Of a stretch of 64,000 nucleotides of DNA, positions 51,668-59,996 are shown in pieces. Under the pieces are notes generated by a model that saw only the letters and a list, made by a program, of their open reading frames with translations, did not search any database and was not told the DNA's origin. The translations under genes and the position numbers were made by a program. This DNA is from Proteiniphilum acetatigenes DSM 18083 (GTDB lineage: Bacteria > Bacteroidota > Bacteroidia > Bacteroidales > Dysgonomonadaceae), in contig NZ_KB905699.1 in the NCBI RefSeq assembly GCF_000380985.1, forward strand, positions 1 through 64,000. The letters are read 5' to 3'. Every line of letters begins with the position of its first letter. Position 1 is the stretch's first letter.

Positions 51668-52609
51668 ATGCAAAAATATCTGTATATCATCTTGCTATCG
51701 GCACTGACTTTGGCATGCGGTTCCGGAACCAGGAATAATAATGAAGGAAAGCGGATGCTGACGGTGACTATTGAACCTCAACGTTACTTCCTCGATCAGA
51801 TCGTAGGCAATGCATTTGCAATCAATACGCTCGTGCCTCCCGGATCAAGCCCTGAGACATATGAGCCGGCCCCTTCAGTAATGGTTGATATGGCGAAGAG
51901 CGATATCTATTTTATGGTGGGTGATCTCGGTTTTGAGAATGCCTGGAGCAAACGCCTCGCGGAAAATAACCCGAATGTAGCTATCGTAAATTGTTCGGAA
52001 GGTATTGAGAGGATGGAAGGGTATGACCACAGCCATGATCAGGAACATGACCACGCACACGATCATCATCACCATCATGGAGACATCACAGCACATGTGC
52101 ATGCCCATAGTGGTGTAGATCCGCATGTATGGTCGTCACCCCGGGTCGTAAAGGTTTTGGTCCGGAATATGCTGGAAGCGGTCGTGAAATTAGATCCTGA
52201 TAATGAAGAGACATTCCGGACCAATTTTGATACATTGTCGGTAAAAATAGAACGGACAGACAGCCTGATCCGTGATTTGCTGAAAGATGCCCCCTCAAAG
52301 TCATTTATCATTTATCATCCCGCATTGGGCTATTTTGCACGCGATTATGGCCTGCATCAGATAAGTATTGAGTTCGAGGGGAAAAGCCCTTCTCCTTCGC
52401 AGATTAAAGAAATTGTAGACGTCGCCCGAAAGGAAAAGATCAATACTATTTTTATAGAGCGTGGTTTTGACACGAAGAATGCATCCGTAATTGCACAGGA
52501 GATTGGTGCGGAGGTGTTTGAGATTGATCCGCTCAGGTATGAGTGGGATGAAGAATTGCTGAGGATTGCCGCCATTTTAGCCCATAAAGCAAATGAGTAT
52601 TTGCGTTAA
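51668..52609 (+). CDS. Zinc/manganese ABC transporter substrate-binding lipoprotein (ZnuA-like)
   Basis: A 313-residue cluster A-I binding protein with lipobox TLAC (Cys 17). Metal ligands are spread across VPPGSSPETYEP, GVDPHVWSSPR (His), YHPALGYFARDYG (His) and an acidic C-terminal site. A His-rich loop from about 121 to 145 (HSHDQEHDHAHDHHHHH) is typical of zinc-binding members. It should capture periplasmic Zn2+ and hand it to a permease. The ATPase gene follows after about 216 nt. Confidence 0.9.
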   Translation: MQKYLYIILLSALTLACGSGTRNNNEGKRMLTVTIEPQRYFLDQIVGNAFAINTLVPPGSSPETYEPAPSVMVDMAKSDIYFMVGDLGFENAWSKRLAENNPNVAIVNCSEGIERMEGYDHSHDQEHDHAHDHHHHHGDITAHVHAHSGVDPHVWSSPRVVKVLVRNMLEAVVKLDPDNEETFRTNFDTLSVKIERTDSLIRDLLKDAPSKSFIIYHPALGYFARDYGLHQISIEFEGKSPSPSQIKEIVDVARKEKINTIFIERGFDTKNASVIAQEIGAEVFEIDPLRYEWDEELLRIAAILAHKANEYLR

Positions 52610-52665
52610 GCTAAAATAACGATTAAGCGAGAGCAATGTCAAGCTCGCTTGAAACATTGCCGAGC
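52605..52665 (+). repeat. Degenerate dispersed-repeat copy downstream of znuA
   Basis: GTTAAGCTAAA (52605-52615) overlaps the znuA stop and matches the reverse complement of the perfect copies. A hairpin of GCAATGTCAAG and CTTGAAACATTGC follows, with a more distant AATAAC/GTTATT outer pair. Middle sequence diverged. Confidence 0.5.
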
Positions 52666-52782
52666 AGTAGTTATTTATCAAAATGGACAGAGTCAGGTTT
52701 ACCTGAATGTTTTCGATATGCGATGGGTAGAAGACAAATTTATTTGTATTATGCTGTCGCAAGAAAACATCTAAGTTTTACC

Positions 52783-52801
52783 TGAACTATGCCATAGCGA
52801 G
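52783..52801 (+). repeat. Half-copy of the dispersed repeat
   Basis: TGAACTATGCCATAGCGAG matches the distal half of the repeat's reverse complement (TGAACTTTGCCATAGCGAG) at 18 of 19 positions. With 52605 it could be one repeat split by about 120-150 nt of extra DNA. Confidence 0.5.
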
Positions 52802-52825
52802 CAAATATCTATTTCTTGTAAAAAA

Positions 52826-53617
52826 ATGAATAAACTGATCGATATAACAAACCTTACAGTTGGTTACGAGAACAAACCGAATGTGCTAAAGGATATCAAC
52901 CTAACTATCTATCAGGATGATTTCCTCGGTATTATCGGACCGAATGGAGGAGGGAAGACTACCCTTTTGAGAACTATTCTCGGATTGATAAAACCTCAGT
53001 CGGGTTCCGTCACTTTCTACGATAAGGGTAAAAAAACAGCCTCAATTAATATTGGTTATCTCCCTCAGATAAACCGGATTGATAAAAAGTTTCCCATCTC
53101 CGTATCGGAGGTGATCCTGTCAGGTTTAACGCCGGGAAACAATATTTTCAAGAGATATTCTTCTGCGGACAGGCAAAAGGTAAAAGAGGTGGCAGAGAGG
53201 CTTGGAATAGAAGAATTGCTGTCGCGTGCGATTGGAGATCTTTCGGGGGGACAGTTACAACGTGTGTTGCTGGGAAGGGCCATTGTCGACAATCCGAAAC
53301 TGATCATTCTGGATGAGCCGAGTACCTATGTGGATAAGCTGTTTGAGACCAATTTTTATAAATTGCTGGGCGATATCAATAAAGAGATTGCGATTGTATT
53401 GGTTTCGCATGATGTAGGGACGATTATCTCTCTTGTGAAGAATATCGCCTGTGTGAATCAGGGATTGCATTATCATCCGGGTACCGATATATCTCAGGAA
53501 TGGCTGCTGAATGCTTATGAGTCGTGTCCCATCGAGATACTCGGTCATGGATCTCTGCCTCACCGTGTGCTGCTGGAGCATGATCATCAGGAAGGCGGAT
53601 CACATATACATCAATAG
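52826..53617 (+). CDS. Metal ABC transporter ATP-binding protein (ZnuC-like)
   Basis: A 263-residue ABC ATPase with Walker A GPNGGGKTTLLRTI, signature LSGGQLQRVLLGRAI and Walker B LIILDEPSTYVD. The N-terminus (LIDITNLTVGYENKPNVLKD) fits cluster-9 metal importers. The C-terminal tail is His-rich (HGSLPHRVLLEHDHQEGGSHIHQ), suggesting zinc binding. It should energise uptake with the upstream ZnuA-like protein. No permease gene follows: the next gene is DUF456. Confidence 0.9.
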   Translation: MNKLIDITNLTVGYENKPNVLKDINLTIYQDDFLGIIGPNGGGKTTLLRTILGLIKPQSGSVTFYDKGKKTASINIGYLPQINRIDKKFPISVSEVILSGLTPGNNIFKRYSSADRQKVKEVAERLGIEELLSRAIGDLSGGQLQRVLLGRAIVDNPKLIILDEPSTYVDKLFETNFYKLLGDINKEIAIVLVSHDVGTIISLVKNIACVNQGLHYHPGTDISQEWLLNAYESCPIEILGHGSLPHRVLLEHDHQEGGSHIHQ

Positions 53618-53619
53618 AG

Positions 53620-54105
53620 ATGGGAGATACGATTTGGATTATCCTGGCCGGTCTACTGTTGCTCGTAGGAGCTGTAGGGACTGTTGCGCCGATACTTCCC
53701 GGCCCTCCTTTGAGTTGGGGAGGATTGCTGGCATTGAAGTTCATTCCCTCTACACAAGATGATATCTCTTGGACAGCCATTATTGTCCTGGGAGTATTGA
53801 CAGTCGTGGTCACTATTATTGACAATATTCTGCCGGTCTGGGGTACAAAAAAGATGGGAGGTAATAAACAGGTGGTCTGGGGCGCTACTATCGGTCTGCT
53901 GGTAGGTTTCTTCCTGGGGCCGTGGGGTATTATTTTTGGCCCGTTTGTGGGCGCTTTCGCCGGAGGGCTGCTTTCCGGAACACAATTTATACACGCTGTT
54001 AAACAGGCTACCGGCGCCTTTGTCGGTTATATTACAGGGCTCGTGCTCAAATTGGTGACAGTCGGTTTGATTATCTTCTTTTTCGTGAGAACGCTTGTCA
54101 TTTGA
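53620..54105 (+). CDS. DUF456 membrane protein
   Basis: A 161-residue hydrophobic protein with four predicted transmembrane segments (WIILAGLLLLVGAVGTVAPI, IGLLVGFFLGPWGIIFGPFV, GLVLKLVTVGLIIFFFV). DUF456 proteins carry conserved Gly/Pro motifs such as PILPGPPLSWGG; their function is unknown. The gene starts 2 nt after the ZnuC-like stop, so it is co-transcribed and co-translated with the transporter ATPase. It does not look like a ZnuB permease (too short), but a role in the metal system is possible. Confidence 0.85.
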   Translation: MGDTIWIILAGLLLLVGAVGTVAPILPGPPLSWGGLLALKFIPSTQDDISWTAIIVLGVLTVVVTIIDNILPVWGTKKMGGNKQVVWGATIGLLVGFFLGPWGIIFGPFVGAFAGGLLSGTQFIHAVKQATGAFVGYITGLVLKLVTVGLIIFFFVRTLVI

Positions 54106-54181
54106 AAAGATTGCTTATCCTTTCTACAGACTCCGGAGCCCGAGTGGGCAGTGTAAAAACCTGTTTTCATGGGTACAAAAA

Positions 54182-54207
54182 AGACCGGTAACAATTACCG
54201 GCCTTTT
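54182..54207. terminator. Bidirectional terminator between DUF456 and asd
   Basis: CCGGTAA and TTACCGG pair around CAA, flanked by an A-run on the left and TTTTATT on the right, so it can terminate both convergent genes. Located about 77 nt after the DUF456 stop. Confidence 0.85.
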
Positions 54208-54243
54208 ATTCAATATAAAATTTTTTCTGCTTTTATCTTCGCA

Positions 54244-55245
54244 TTATCTCTGGCTGATGAGGTATTCTGCAATCTGAACAGCATTCAGGGCAGCTCCTTT
54301 ACGGATCTGATCCGATACGGTCCAGAAAGTCAATCCATTCTCATTGGCAAGATCCTTACGGATACGTCCTACATAGACGGGATCTTTTCCGGAGAGTCCC
54401 AGGGGCATAGGGTATTCTCTGGCAGACGGGTTATCGATTACCTCTACCCCTTTCGCTTTGCTGAATGCTTCCCGTGCTTCTTCTACAGAGATGGGACGTT
54501 CGGTTTCGATCCAGATAGCCTCTGAATGTGCACGCATTACCGGTACCCGTACACAGGTTGCACTTACTTCTATGTTGGAGTGCATGATCTTGCGTGTTTC
54601 ATTGTACATCTTCATCTCCTCTTTTGTATATCCGTTATCGGTAAAGACATCTACCTGAGGGATCAGATTGTATGCAAGCTGATAGGCGAACTTGGAAACA
54701 GTCGGTTCTTCACCGTTCGCTAATTGCTTGTACTGGTCTTCCAGTTCCTGCATGGCTGCCGCACCGGCTCCCGAAGCGGCCTGGTAAGTAGCTACGTGCG
54801 CCCTTTTGATATGAGCGATCTCTTCAATTGCCTGTAGTGCTACTACCAATTGTGCGGTAGTACAGTTGGGATTGGCGATGATACCGCGAGGGCTGTTCAG
54901 CGCATCTTCCGCATTAACTTCCGGAACGACCAAAGGTACATCATCCTGCATACGGAATGCGCTGGAGTTGTCGATCATGATAGCTCCGTGCTTGGTGATG
55001 GTTTCGGCAAATTCCAGTGAAGTGCCTCCACCTGCAGAGACGAATGCAATATCAACCTCTTTAAAATCGTCGTTGTGTTGCAATTCTTTCACTTCGACCT
55101 GTTTACCTCTGAAGTTATATGTTGTTCCGGCACTTCTCGACGAACCGAATAACAGGAGTTCGTCCAACGGGAAATTTCTTTCATCCAGTACGCGGAGTAA
55201 TTCCTGACCTACAGCTCCGCTGGTACCTACAATAGCGATCTTCAT
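54244..55245 (-). CDS. asd: Aspartate-semialdehyde dehydrogenase
   Basis: A 333-residue enzyme that reduces aspartyl-phosphate with NADPH to aspartate semialdehyde in Lys, Thr, Met and diaminopimelate synthesis. The N-terminal [14 protein letters not shown] binds NADP. The catalytic Cys is in [30 protein letters not shown] and [13 protein letters not shown] are typical Asd signatures. Full length, single-gene unit with its own promoter. Confidence 0.96.
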   Translation of the reverse strand: MKIAIVGTSGAVGQELLRVLDERNFPLDELLLFGSSRSAGTTYNFRGKQVEVKELQHNDDFKEVDIAFVSAGGGTSLEFAETITKHGAIMIDNSSAFRMQDDVPLVVPEVNAEDALNSPRGIIANPNCTTAQLVVALQAIEEIAHIKRAHVATYQAASGAGAAAMQELEDQYKQLANGEEPTVSKFAYQLAYNLIPQVDVFTDNGYTKEEMKMYNETRKIMHSNIEVSATCVRVPVMRAHSEAIWIETERPISVEEAREAFSKAKGVEVIDNPSAREYPMPLGLSGKDPVYVGRIRKDLANENGLTFWTVSDQIRKGAALNAVQIAEYLISQR

Positions 55246-55310
55246 ATGATTATACGTTTTTTAAAGAGTAAAGAACAAAACCTAAAAACACTTTTACTAT
55301 ATCTAAACCG

Positions 55311-55343
55311 CAAAGATATAAAAAAGCATGTAAATGTAGCAAA
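55311..55343 (-). promoter_or_regulatory. Promoter of asd
   Basis: The minus strand has TTTG (55340-55343), a 21-nt spacer and TATCTTTG (55311-55318), a full Bacteroidetes -33/-7 match, 66 nt upstream of the start. Confidence 0.65.
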
Positions 55344-55370
55344 ATGAAGAGATTTAACGATAGTGAAAAT

Positions 55371-55811
55371 TTATTTGATAGCGATTTTCCGGGTGAGTTT
55401 ACCGATTTTTATGATATAATAGCCTTTTGGCAGGGATAGAATATATTGATTGGTGCCTGCGTTTACCCGGCGGTTATGTACTTTTACTCCCATGATATTG
55501 TATATTTCGAGTACTCCATCTTCTGGAAGATTCTCAATGATAAGCTGGCTTCCTGTCAGTTTGATGGTAGTTTTATCTTGTGGATCTTCCCAATTTTGAG
55601 ATCCCTGTCGTTTTTGTATTTGCGTAGTATTCTGAAGTTTTTCGGTATGTTGAAATCCTTCTCTGTTTTGCATATTCACAGTATCCGGGGAGACAAGTCT
55701 GTTTTGCAGTCCCTCCATACCAGCCCCGCCCGAATCTCCCTGTGCAAACAAGGGTAAACCGGCTCCCGAGATCAGGTATATCATCAAAAGGAAGGAATAA
55801 CATCTCTTCAT
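55371..55811 (-). CDS. Small T9SS-sorted exported protein
   Basis: About 146 residues, starting at ATG 55811 (MKRCYSFLLMIYLISGAG) with a signal peptide ending LPLFAQ. The middle is low-complexity, Gln/Asn-rich (repeated LQN and TQIQ segments). The C-terminus (DGVLEIYNIMGVKVHNRRVN, LPKGYYIIKIGKLTRKIAIK) is a type A Por-secretion-system sorting domain. It should be exported by the type IX system and processed or anchored at the surface. Without a functional domain in front, its role is unclear; it could be a remnant or a small scaffold. Confidence 0.75.
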   Translation of the reverse strand: MKRCYSFLLMIYLISGAGLPLFAQGDSGGAGMEGLQNRLVSPDTVNMQNREGFQHTEKLQNTTQIQKRQGSQNWEDPQDKTTIKLTGSQLIIENLPEDGVLEIYNIMGVKVHNRRVNAGTNQYILSLPKGYYIIKIGKLTRKIAIK

Positions 55812-55929
55812 AAGAGGTCCCATTTGTACTGCAAAAGTATAAAAAAATGTAAAACTTTACATGTTTTGATCTGTTTATTTTGTAATACGCAAGTTTTTAG
55901 ATGTCTCTGTTTTTCTTAGACGGTTAAAT

Positions 55930-56811
55930 TTACCGAAATAATTCAATATGGGCATCGGCCAACTTAGGCATAGCTCCGTGTTGCTGACATACGTATGCCG
56001 AAACTTCCACAGCGAACTGGTGAGCCTTCGGTATCGGTTTTCCATGCATAAATGCCGCTACAAATGCTGCGGTGAACGAGTCGCCCGCACCTACCGTATC
56101 GGCCACATGCACTTTAGGCGTGGGTTGACAGGATGTTTCTTTGTTGTTGAAGACGAAACTACCTTCAGTACCTTTGGTGAGGATGACAATATCGAGTGCA
56201 AACCGCCTTAGCAGCTGCATGCATAGCTCCTGCTCATCTATCTCTTTCCAACCGTATAGATCGGCTACGACTTTTATCTCATCGTCGTTTATCTTCAACA
56301 CATTCGATATCTTTAAGGATTCCTCGATGATGTTTTTCGTGTAGAAATGCTGACGCAGATTGATGTCGAAAATTTTTATACAATCGGCAGGAACGGTTTT
56401 CAGGAATTTTTTTATCGTCTCCCGCGATGTTTTGTTGCGTTGAGCCAGAGAACCGAAGCAAACCGCGGAAGTCCTCTTTGCCAGATTCTCGGTACGTTTG
56501 GTAAACGGGATATTATCCCATGCCACGTTCTCGCAGATCTCATACTGAGGAATACCTGCGCCACTAAGCGTAACCTGTACTGTTCCCGTTGGATAATCGG
56601 TAGTTTCAATCAGATAGTTGAGATTTTTCTCTTCCAGGGAATTGAGTATTTCCTTTCCTAAGAGATCATTTCCCACAGCGCTGAGAGCGTAACCGTTAAA
56701 GCCGAACTGCGACACATGATACGCGAAATTAGCGGGTGCTCCGCCCAATATCTTCCGTTCCGGAAATATATCCCATAATATTTCTCCGAGGCCTACTATT
56801 ATTTTATTCAT
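55930..56811 (-). CDS. PfkB-family fructokinase
   Basis: A 293-residue carbohydrate kinase. The N-terminal GGAPANFAYHVSQFG binds sugar; the C-terminal DTVGAGDSFTAAFVAAF is the PfkB signature 2 with the catalytic Asp. The substrate is inferred to be fructose because the gene heads a minus-strand block with GH32 enzymes and a sugar MFS carrier (the last gene in the transcript). It phosphorylates fructose to fructose-6-phosphate. Confidence 0.9.
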   Translation of the reverse strand: MNKIIVGLGEILWDIFPERKILGGAPANFAYHVSQFGFNGYALSAVGNDLLGKEILNSLEEKNLNYLIETTDYPTGTVQVTLSGAGIPQYEICENVAWDNIPFTKRTENLAKRTSAVCFGSLAQRNKTSRETIKKFLKTVPADCIKIFDINLRQHFYTKNIIEESLKISNVLKINDDEIKVVADLYGWKEIDEQELCMQLLRRFALDIVILTKGTEGSFVFNNKETSCQPTPKVHVADTVGAGDSFTAAFVAAFMHGKPIPKAHQFAVEVSAYVCQQHGAMPKLADAHIELFR

Positions 56812-56949
56812 ATGATTATTTTATTTTTATTCTACCGTTTCTTGCTTTATTGCGTTTATAATCATTTTAATATTTCTGATAAATACCGACAATGTTAAGT
56901 ATCAAAATTGCCGGTAATCCCAAACAATCTTTCCTATCCGGGGTTTATT

Positions 56950-58593
56950 TTAGTTCCATACCGACTTTACAGAAAAAACCTGTAAATCTTTCACTTCAAT
57001 GTTATTTCCCCAAAAATGGAATCCCTCTTTGTTATTTGTATCGGGTTTTCTCTCCATGGAGTAGGAATATGCCCCATCATCGATAAATACTTCTATTGAA
57101 GTACGGTCGATATATATATCGGCAGAAAGTTCCATGCTGGTCATATCCTCAGGAGAATAAAATACACCGTTGATCGTGTTAGAATTCATATCATATCCCA
57201 CAATACGTTGCCCAAACAGATTAAAGCCTGCATCTGTAGCATGTGACAATTTAATTGTAGTTTTAATACGCAGACAATCTGTATTATAAAACTCTTTCAA
57301 CAGATCATTAGCTTTGTCAGAGGTAAGATTTTGCCAATCACGGACAGGAGTAAAAAGCGTTTCTGTTTCTTTTACGGGTAGATTAAACAGACGAGGGCCA
57401 TCTTTTGTCGTACGCAGTGTCAGCTCGGTAGGCAGCAACATCATTCCGTTGAAAGGCATCTCCGGGTGACTGATGCGTCCCCATCCCACTTGTATGCGCC
57501 TGCTGTCAGGCATATTAGTGAAAGTTTGGGCTGCATAAATAGCACCTGTCGTGTACTGATATTTACCCTTTTCAGGTGTAAATACTTTTCCGTCGAATGA
57601 TCCGAGCATGTATGTTCCCGAAGCTCCATACATCACCCATTTGGTGTTATTGGGATTTCCGTCGACAGGAAGTTCGAATAACTCCGGACATTCCCAGAAT
57701 CCTGTGACATGGCTTTCATATTTCCAGTCTTTCAGGTTAGATGAGGTATAGATAGAATGTCCGTCACGTTCATTAAGAACCATTACCCAATGTTTGCCGG
57801 GTGTATACCAAAATACTTTAGGGTCACGTGTATCCTTACTGTTCCATATATGCCTGGAGTCTATTACGGGGTTTGCCTCATATTTAGTGAAAGTACGTCC
57901 TTTGTCGAGACTATAAGCAATACACTGTACCTGCTTATCCGCTCCGGCAGCGGTATAAATTGCTATCATAGCCGGTGTTTTGCCTTTGTTATATCCGGCT
58001 GTGTTGTCATAATCCATTACCGCAGAACCGGAAAACATTCCTCCCAAATGATCAGGATACAGGGCGCTGGGCAGTTCTTCCCAATGTACAAGGTCTTTGC
58101 TGACAGCATGTCCCCAGTGCATATTTTCCCACTCGCGCTCGTACGGATTGTGCTGATAAAACAAATGATATTCTCCGTCATAGTATATAAGACCATTCGG
58201 ATCATTGATCCACCCGCGGCGAGTTGTGAAATGGAATTGAGGACGATTCTTTTCTTTATACAGATTGTCCTGCCCTACGATCACATCATCCTGGAATATC
58301 TTGTTTAACCCCTCACTGTTCCCATCGTAACTGATTGTTAAAGTTTTACCTTTCAAATGAGAAACATCTTTAAATACCCAGTAGTCCGCATTACCGGCGG
58401 CAAGGCGTATCACTACCGACAAGTCCGGTTCCCCATCTACTTTGAAGGTCATTTTACTCCGATCCTGATCATGCGAAACAGGCAGGTTCAGATACTGCTT
58501 ATCGATCTTGATTTTTATTTCTTCTGCCGACAGGGAAAGCCCTGCAAAGAGAAAAACACATACGGCTGCTATTTTTAGAGTCAAAGAATTCAT
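56950..58593 (-). CDS. Glycoside hydrolase family 32 (levanase/inulinase/invertase type), exported
   Basis: A 547-residue GH32 enzyme with signal peptide (FLFAGLSLSAEE). An N-terminal DUF4980-type beta domain spans about 25-115. The catalytic residues are Asp 131 in WINDPNG (nucleophile), Asp in TRDPKVFW (transition-state stabiliser) and Glu in WECPELF (acid/base). A C-terminal GH32 beta-sandwich follows. It cleaves beta-fructosides to fructose or oligosaccharides. It has no lipobox, so is probably periplasmic. It ends 138 nt from the fructokinase. Confidence 0.95.
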   Translation of the reverse strand: MNSLTLKIAAVCVFLFAGLSLSAEEIKIKIDKQYLNLPVSHDQDRSKMTFKVDGEPDLSVVIRLAAGNADYWVFKDVSHLKGKTLTISYDGNSEGLNKIFQDDVIVGQDNLYKEKNRPQFHFTTRRGWINDPNGLIYYDGEYHLFYQHNPYEREWENMHWGHAVSKDLVHWEELPSALYPDHLGGMFSGSAVMDYDNTAGYNKGKTPAMIAIYTAAGADKQVQCIAYSLDKGRTFTKYEANPVIDSRHIWNSKDTRDPKVFWYTPGKHWVMVLNERDGHSIYTSSNLKDWKYESHVTGFWECPELFELPVDGNPNNTKWVMYGASGTYMLGSFDGKVFTPEKGKYQYTTGAIYAAQTFTNMPDSRRIQVGWGRISHPEMPFNGMMLLPTELTLRTTKDGPRLFNLPVKETETLFTPVRDWQNLTSDKANDLLKEFYNTDCLRIKTTIKLSHATDAGFNLFGQRIVGYDMNSNTINGVFYSPEDMTSMELSADIYIDRTSIEVFIDDGAYSYSMERKPDTNNKEGFHFWGNNIEVKDLQVFSVKSVWN

Positions 58594-58674
58594 ACGATTT
58601 TTTTAGGTTTGATAATTTGGTAACTGAATAATTAATCAACAAATTAGCACATCATCACATTATCACATCGGAGC

Positions 58675-59835
58675 TTATCCTTTTTTAAGTTTGAATGTGA
58701 GGAATATCAGGTAAACCACACCCACTGTCAGGACAATGAGTGCTCCCGTCTGTGAAGCCATCGTGTCGGAAAGCAACCCCATCAGTAAAGGGAAAACCGT
58801 TCCGCCGAAAAGCCCCATGATCATCAGGCCCGATACTTCGTTTTTCTTTTCGGGCATATACAACATCGCTTTCGACAGGATTATCGGGAAGATATTGGAA
58901 TTACCCAATCCTACCAGGGCAATGGAGATGTAAATGAACGTAAGATTGTTGAATATGAAAAGTCCGGCCATTGAAAGCACCATCAACGCAACGCTTATGG
59001 CAAAGAATTTTTTTGCTGAGTAACGTGCCAGTACAAAGGCGCCGGTAAAACATCCGATAGTGCGGAACAGAAAATAAAGACTGGTGGCGAATCCGGCATC
59101 GGCAAGCGGCATCCCTAACCGCTCCATGAGTATCTTCGGAGCGGTTACGTTCACGCCCACATCGATACCTACGTGGCACATGATTCCCAGAAACGAAAGT
59201 AGTATTGTTTTATCACCCAACAAAGCGAAGCACTGCAAGAAAGTAGACGTTTTACCACCTGTCTCTTCTTCTTTTATCTGCGTAATACCCAGCCAAAGTG
59301 TGGCCAGTATCGCCATCGCCATGAATATCGGGAAAAGAAGTTTCCAGTCGCCCAGACTTGCAGCAGCCCAGGCAGCTATCAGCGGAGCGGTGAATGACGC
59401 TATTGCCTTCACGAATTGTCCCAGTGTGAGCGAACTTGCCAGCTTATCCCCTTTCACTATATTCGATAACAAGGGGTTGATAGACACCTGCATCAGCGTG
59501 TTTCCTATACCAAGCAAGGAAAAAGATATGAGCATCGATACAAAACTGTAACTCACAACCGGGATCAGCAAGGCTGCAGCCGTTACTACCAAACTCAACA
59601 GCACCGTTTTTCTTCGTCCTATCTTATTCATCAGCATCCCCGTGGGAACGGAGAAGATAAGGAACCAGAAAAAAACCATTGAGGGAAAAAGGTTAGCTAC
59701 CGTGTCCGACAGATCGAAATCGGCTTTCACGTAATTAGTCGCAATGCCCACCAGATCGACAAATCCCATGGCGAAAAACGCCAGCATGACGGGAACCACT
59801 CTTAGAAATACTTTTTCTTGTTTTATCGTGTTCAT
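58675..59835 (-). CDS. MFS sugar permease (FucP/FHS-like), probable fructose importer
   Basis: A 386-residue carrier with twelve hydrophobic segments. MFS signatures include GMLMNKIGRRKTVLL and the related second-half motif YSAKKFFAIS. Its similarity to the fucose/glucose-galactose:H+ symporter (FHS) group and its place between two GH32 genes point to fructose as the likely substrate. It would bring fructose released in the periplasm across the inner membrane. Confidence 0.9.
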   Translation of the reverse strand: MNTIKQEKVFLRVVPVMLAFFAMGFVDLVGIATNYVKADFDLSDTVANLFPSMVFFWFLIFSVPTGMLMNKIGRRKTVLLSLVVTAAALLIPVVSYSFVSMLISFSLLGIGNTLMQVSINPLLSNIVKGDKLASSLTLGQFVKAIASFTAPLIAAWAAASLGDWKLLFPIFMAMAILATLWLGITQIKEEETGGKTSTFLQCFALLGDKTILLSFLGIMCHVGIDVGVNVTAPKILMERLGMPLADAGFATSLYFLFRTIGCFTGAFVLARYSAKKFFAISVALMVLSMAGLFIFNNLTFIYISIALVGLGNSNIFPIILSKAMLYMPEKKNEVSGLMIMGLFGGTVFPLLMGLLSDTMASQTGALIVLTVGVVYLIFLTFKLKKG

Positions 59836-59996
59836 ACTATTACTTTATTTTTCCTTGCCTGTTTCATAATCAATTTCAATTCTCTTTTGATTTTAGAGGG
59901 ATCCGGGATGTCAGACTTTAATTATCCTTTTCACATTTCCACATTATCACTCTTCACTCCTGGTTTTTCACCTTTCACTTTTTCACTTTTAGTTTT

